Part shown: piece after piece, positions 63,872 through 64,000 of the stretch | Layout of the letters: the number at the start of each line of letters is the position of its first letter | Position numbering within the stretch: position 1 is the stretch's first letter | Assembly: GCA_947381965.1 (NCBI GenBank) | Contig: CANCXX010000018.1 | Span: 19,334-83,333 of the forward strand | Length of the DNA stretch: 64,000 bases | Origin: an uncultured bacterium | GTDB taxonomy: Bacteria; Bacillota; Clostridia; Lachnospirales; Lachnospiraceae | Direction of reading: 5' to 3' | Made by a program: the position numbers and the translations under genes | The notes under the pieces: model-generated | Told to the model about the DNA's origin: nothing | The model's input: the letters and a program-made list of their open reading frames with translations, nothing else | The model's database searches: none

Positions 63872-63929
63872 TTAAAATTAGTGCTTATAAATGAGAAAAA
63901 GCACAAAATAAAAAATATTAAAAAAGAGC

Positions 63930-63958
63930 TTGACAAAGGAAGCAACGCATGATAAGAT
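63930..63958 (+). promoter_or_regulatory. Strong promoter P2, probable rRNA operon
   Basis: Perfect TTGACA (63930-63935), 17-base spacer, TAAGAT (63953-63958), 87 bases downstream of P1. Tandem strong promoters followed by a non-coding leader to the window end are typical of rRNA operons; the 16S gene itself is outside the window. Confidence 0.75.
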
Positions 63959-64000
63959 ATCAAAGTTGCATCTAAGCAAGCAGAGAAACAAAGGACCTTG

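Overview
The window reads as chromosome of a low-GC, spore-forming, motile, anaerobic Firmicute, most likely family Lachnospiraceae (Clostridia). The evidence is gyrB-gyrA in tandem, bofA (a sporulation gene), a flagellin/FliS locus, a two-subunit class I fumarase, tRNA genes without an encoded CCA end, and a Tad pilus locus of the Gram-positive type with DUF5702 and DUF6382-FHA proteins but no secretin. No transposase, prophage, CRISPR array or broken gene is visible. The only clear mobile sequence is one short non-coding element (17462-17676) with terminal inverted repeats and a 10-bp target duplication.

Layout. 1-4458: gyrB (5' end outside the window) and gyrA, ended by a terminator. 4564-7357: a NapA-like antiporter and a flotillin. 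7513-9831: an FGGY sugar kinase and an AraD-type epimerase. 9835-13407: a leader peptide with an attenuator, then two tandem Lsa/Vga-like ABC-F proteins, a likely inducible ribosome-protection unit. 13423-17435 (minus): an EndoQ-UvrD fusion translationally coupled to an SPL-type radical SAM protein, with the MITE-like element inserted in its 5' UTR. 17838-20237 (minus): DUF2975, an XRE regulator and a DUF4153/4173 membrane protein, controlled by tandem palindromes over the promoter. 20531-22770: a DUF1538 membrane protein with a double PII-like protein. 22779-28736: exonuclease III, a DUF4358 lipoprotein, a divergent MBOAT acyltransferase with an SGNH-like partner, murG and a TSCPD protein. 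28918-34028: membrane proteins, an MFS exporter, RlmI and an ArsP_2-type transporter. 34120-34192: tRNA-Lys.

34395-41044: TatD, RsmA, a large TPR/acidic/pseudo-AAA protein and glycogen branching enzyme. 41271-46057: a DUF6240 protein, flagellin and FliS. 46019-46748: DUF2508 and bofA, divergent. 46963-50592: a GH2 beta-galactosidase and a LacI regulator. 50722-59837: a compact Tad pilus operon in the order TadZ, CpaF, TadB, TadC, Flp pilin (59 aa), DUF5702, TadE-like protein with a double metal-site tail, prepilin peptidase, second TadE-like protein, DUF6382-FHA. 59888-63509: a flavodoxin-SCP2 fusion, a HIT protein, fumarase alpha and beta, and PlsC. The right edge has tRNA-Ser(GCT) and two strong tandem promoters that probably drive an rRNA operon beyond the window.

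The most interesting items are the ABC-F leader/attenuator, the MITE-like insertion in front of the EndoQ-UvrD fusion, the tandem operators of the DUF2975-XRE operon, the pseudo-AAA protein with a lost Walker A lysine, and two unusual extracytoplasmic modules in the Tad locus: an Ig-like insert in TadC and a duplicated His/Cys tail on a TadE-like pseudopilin.
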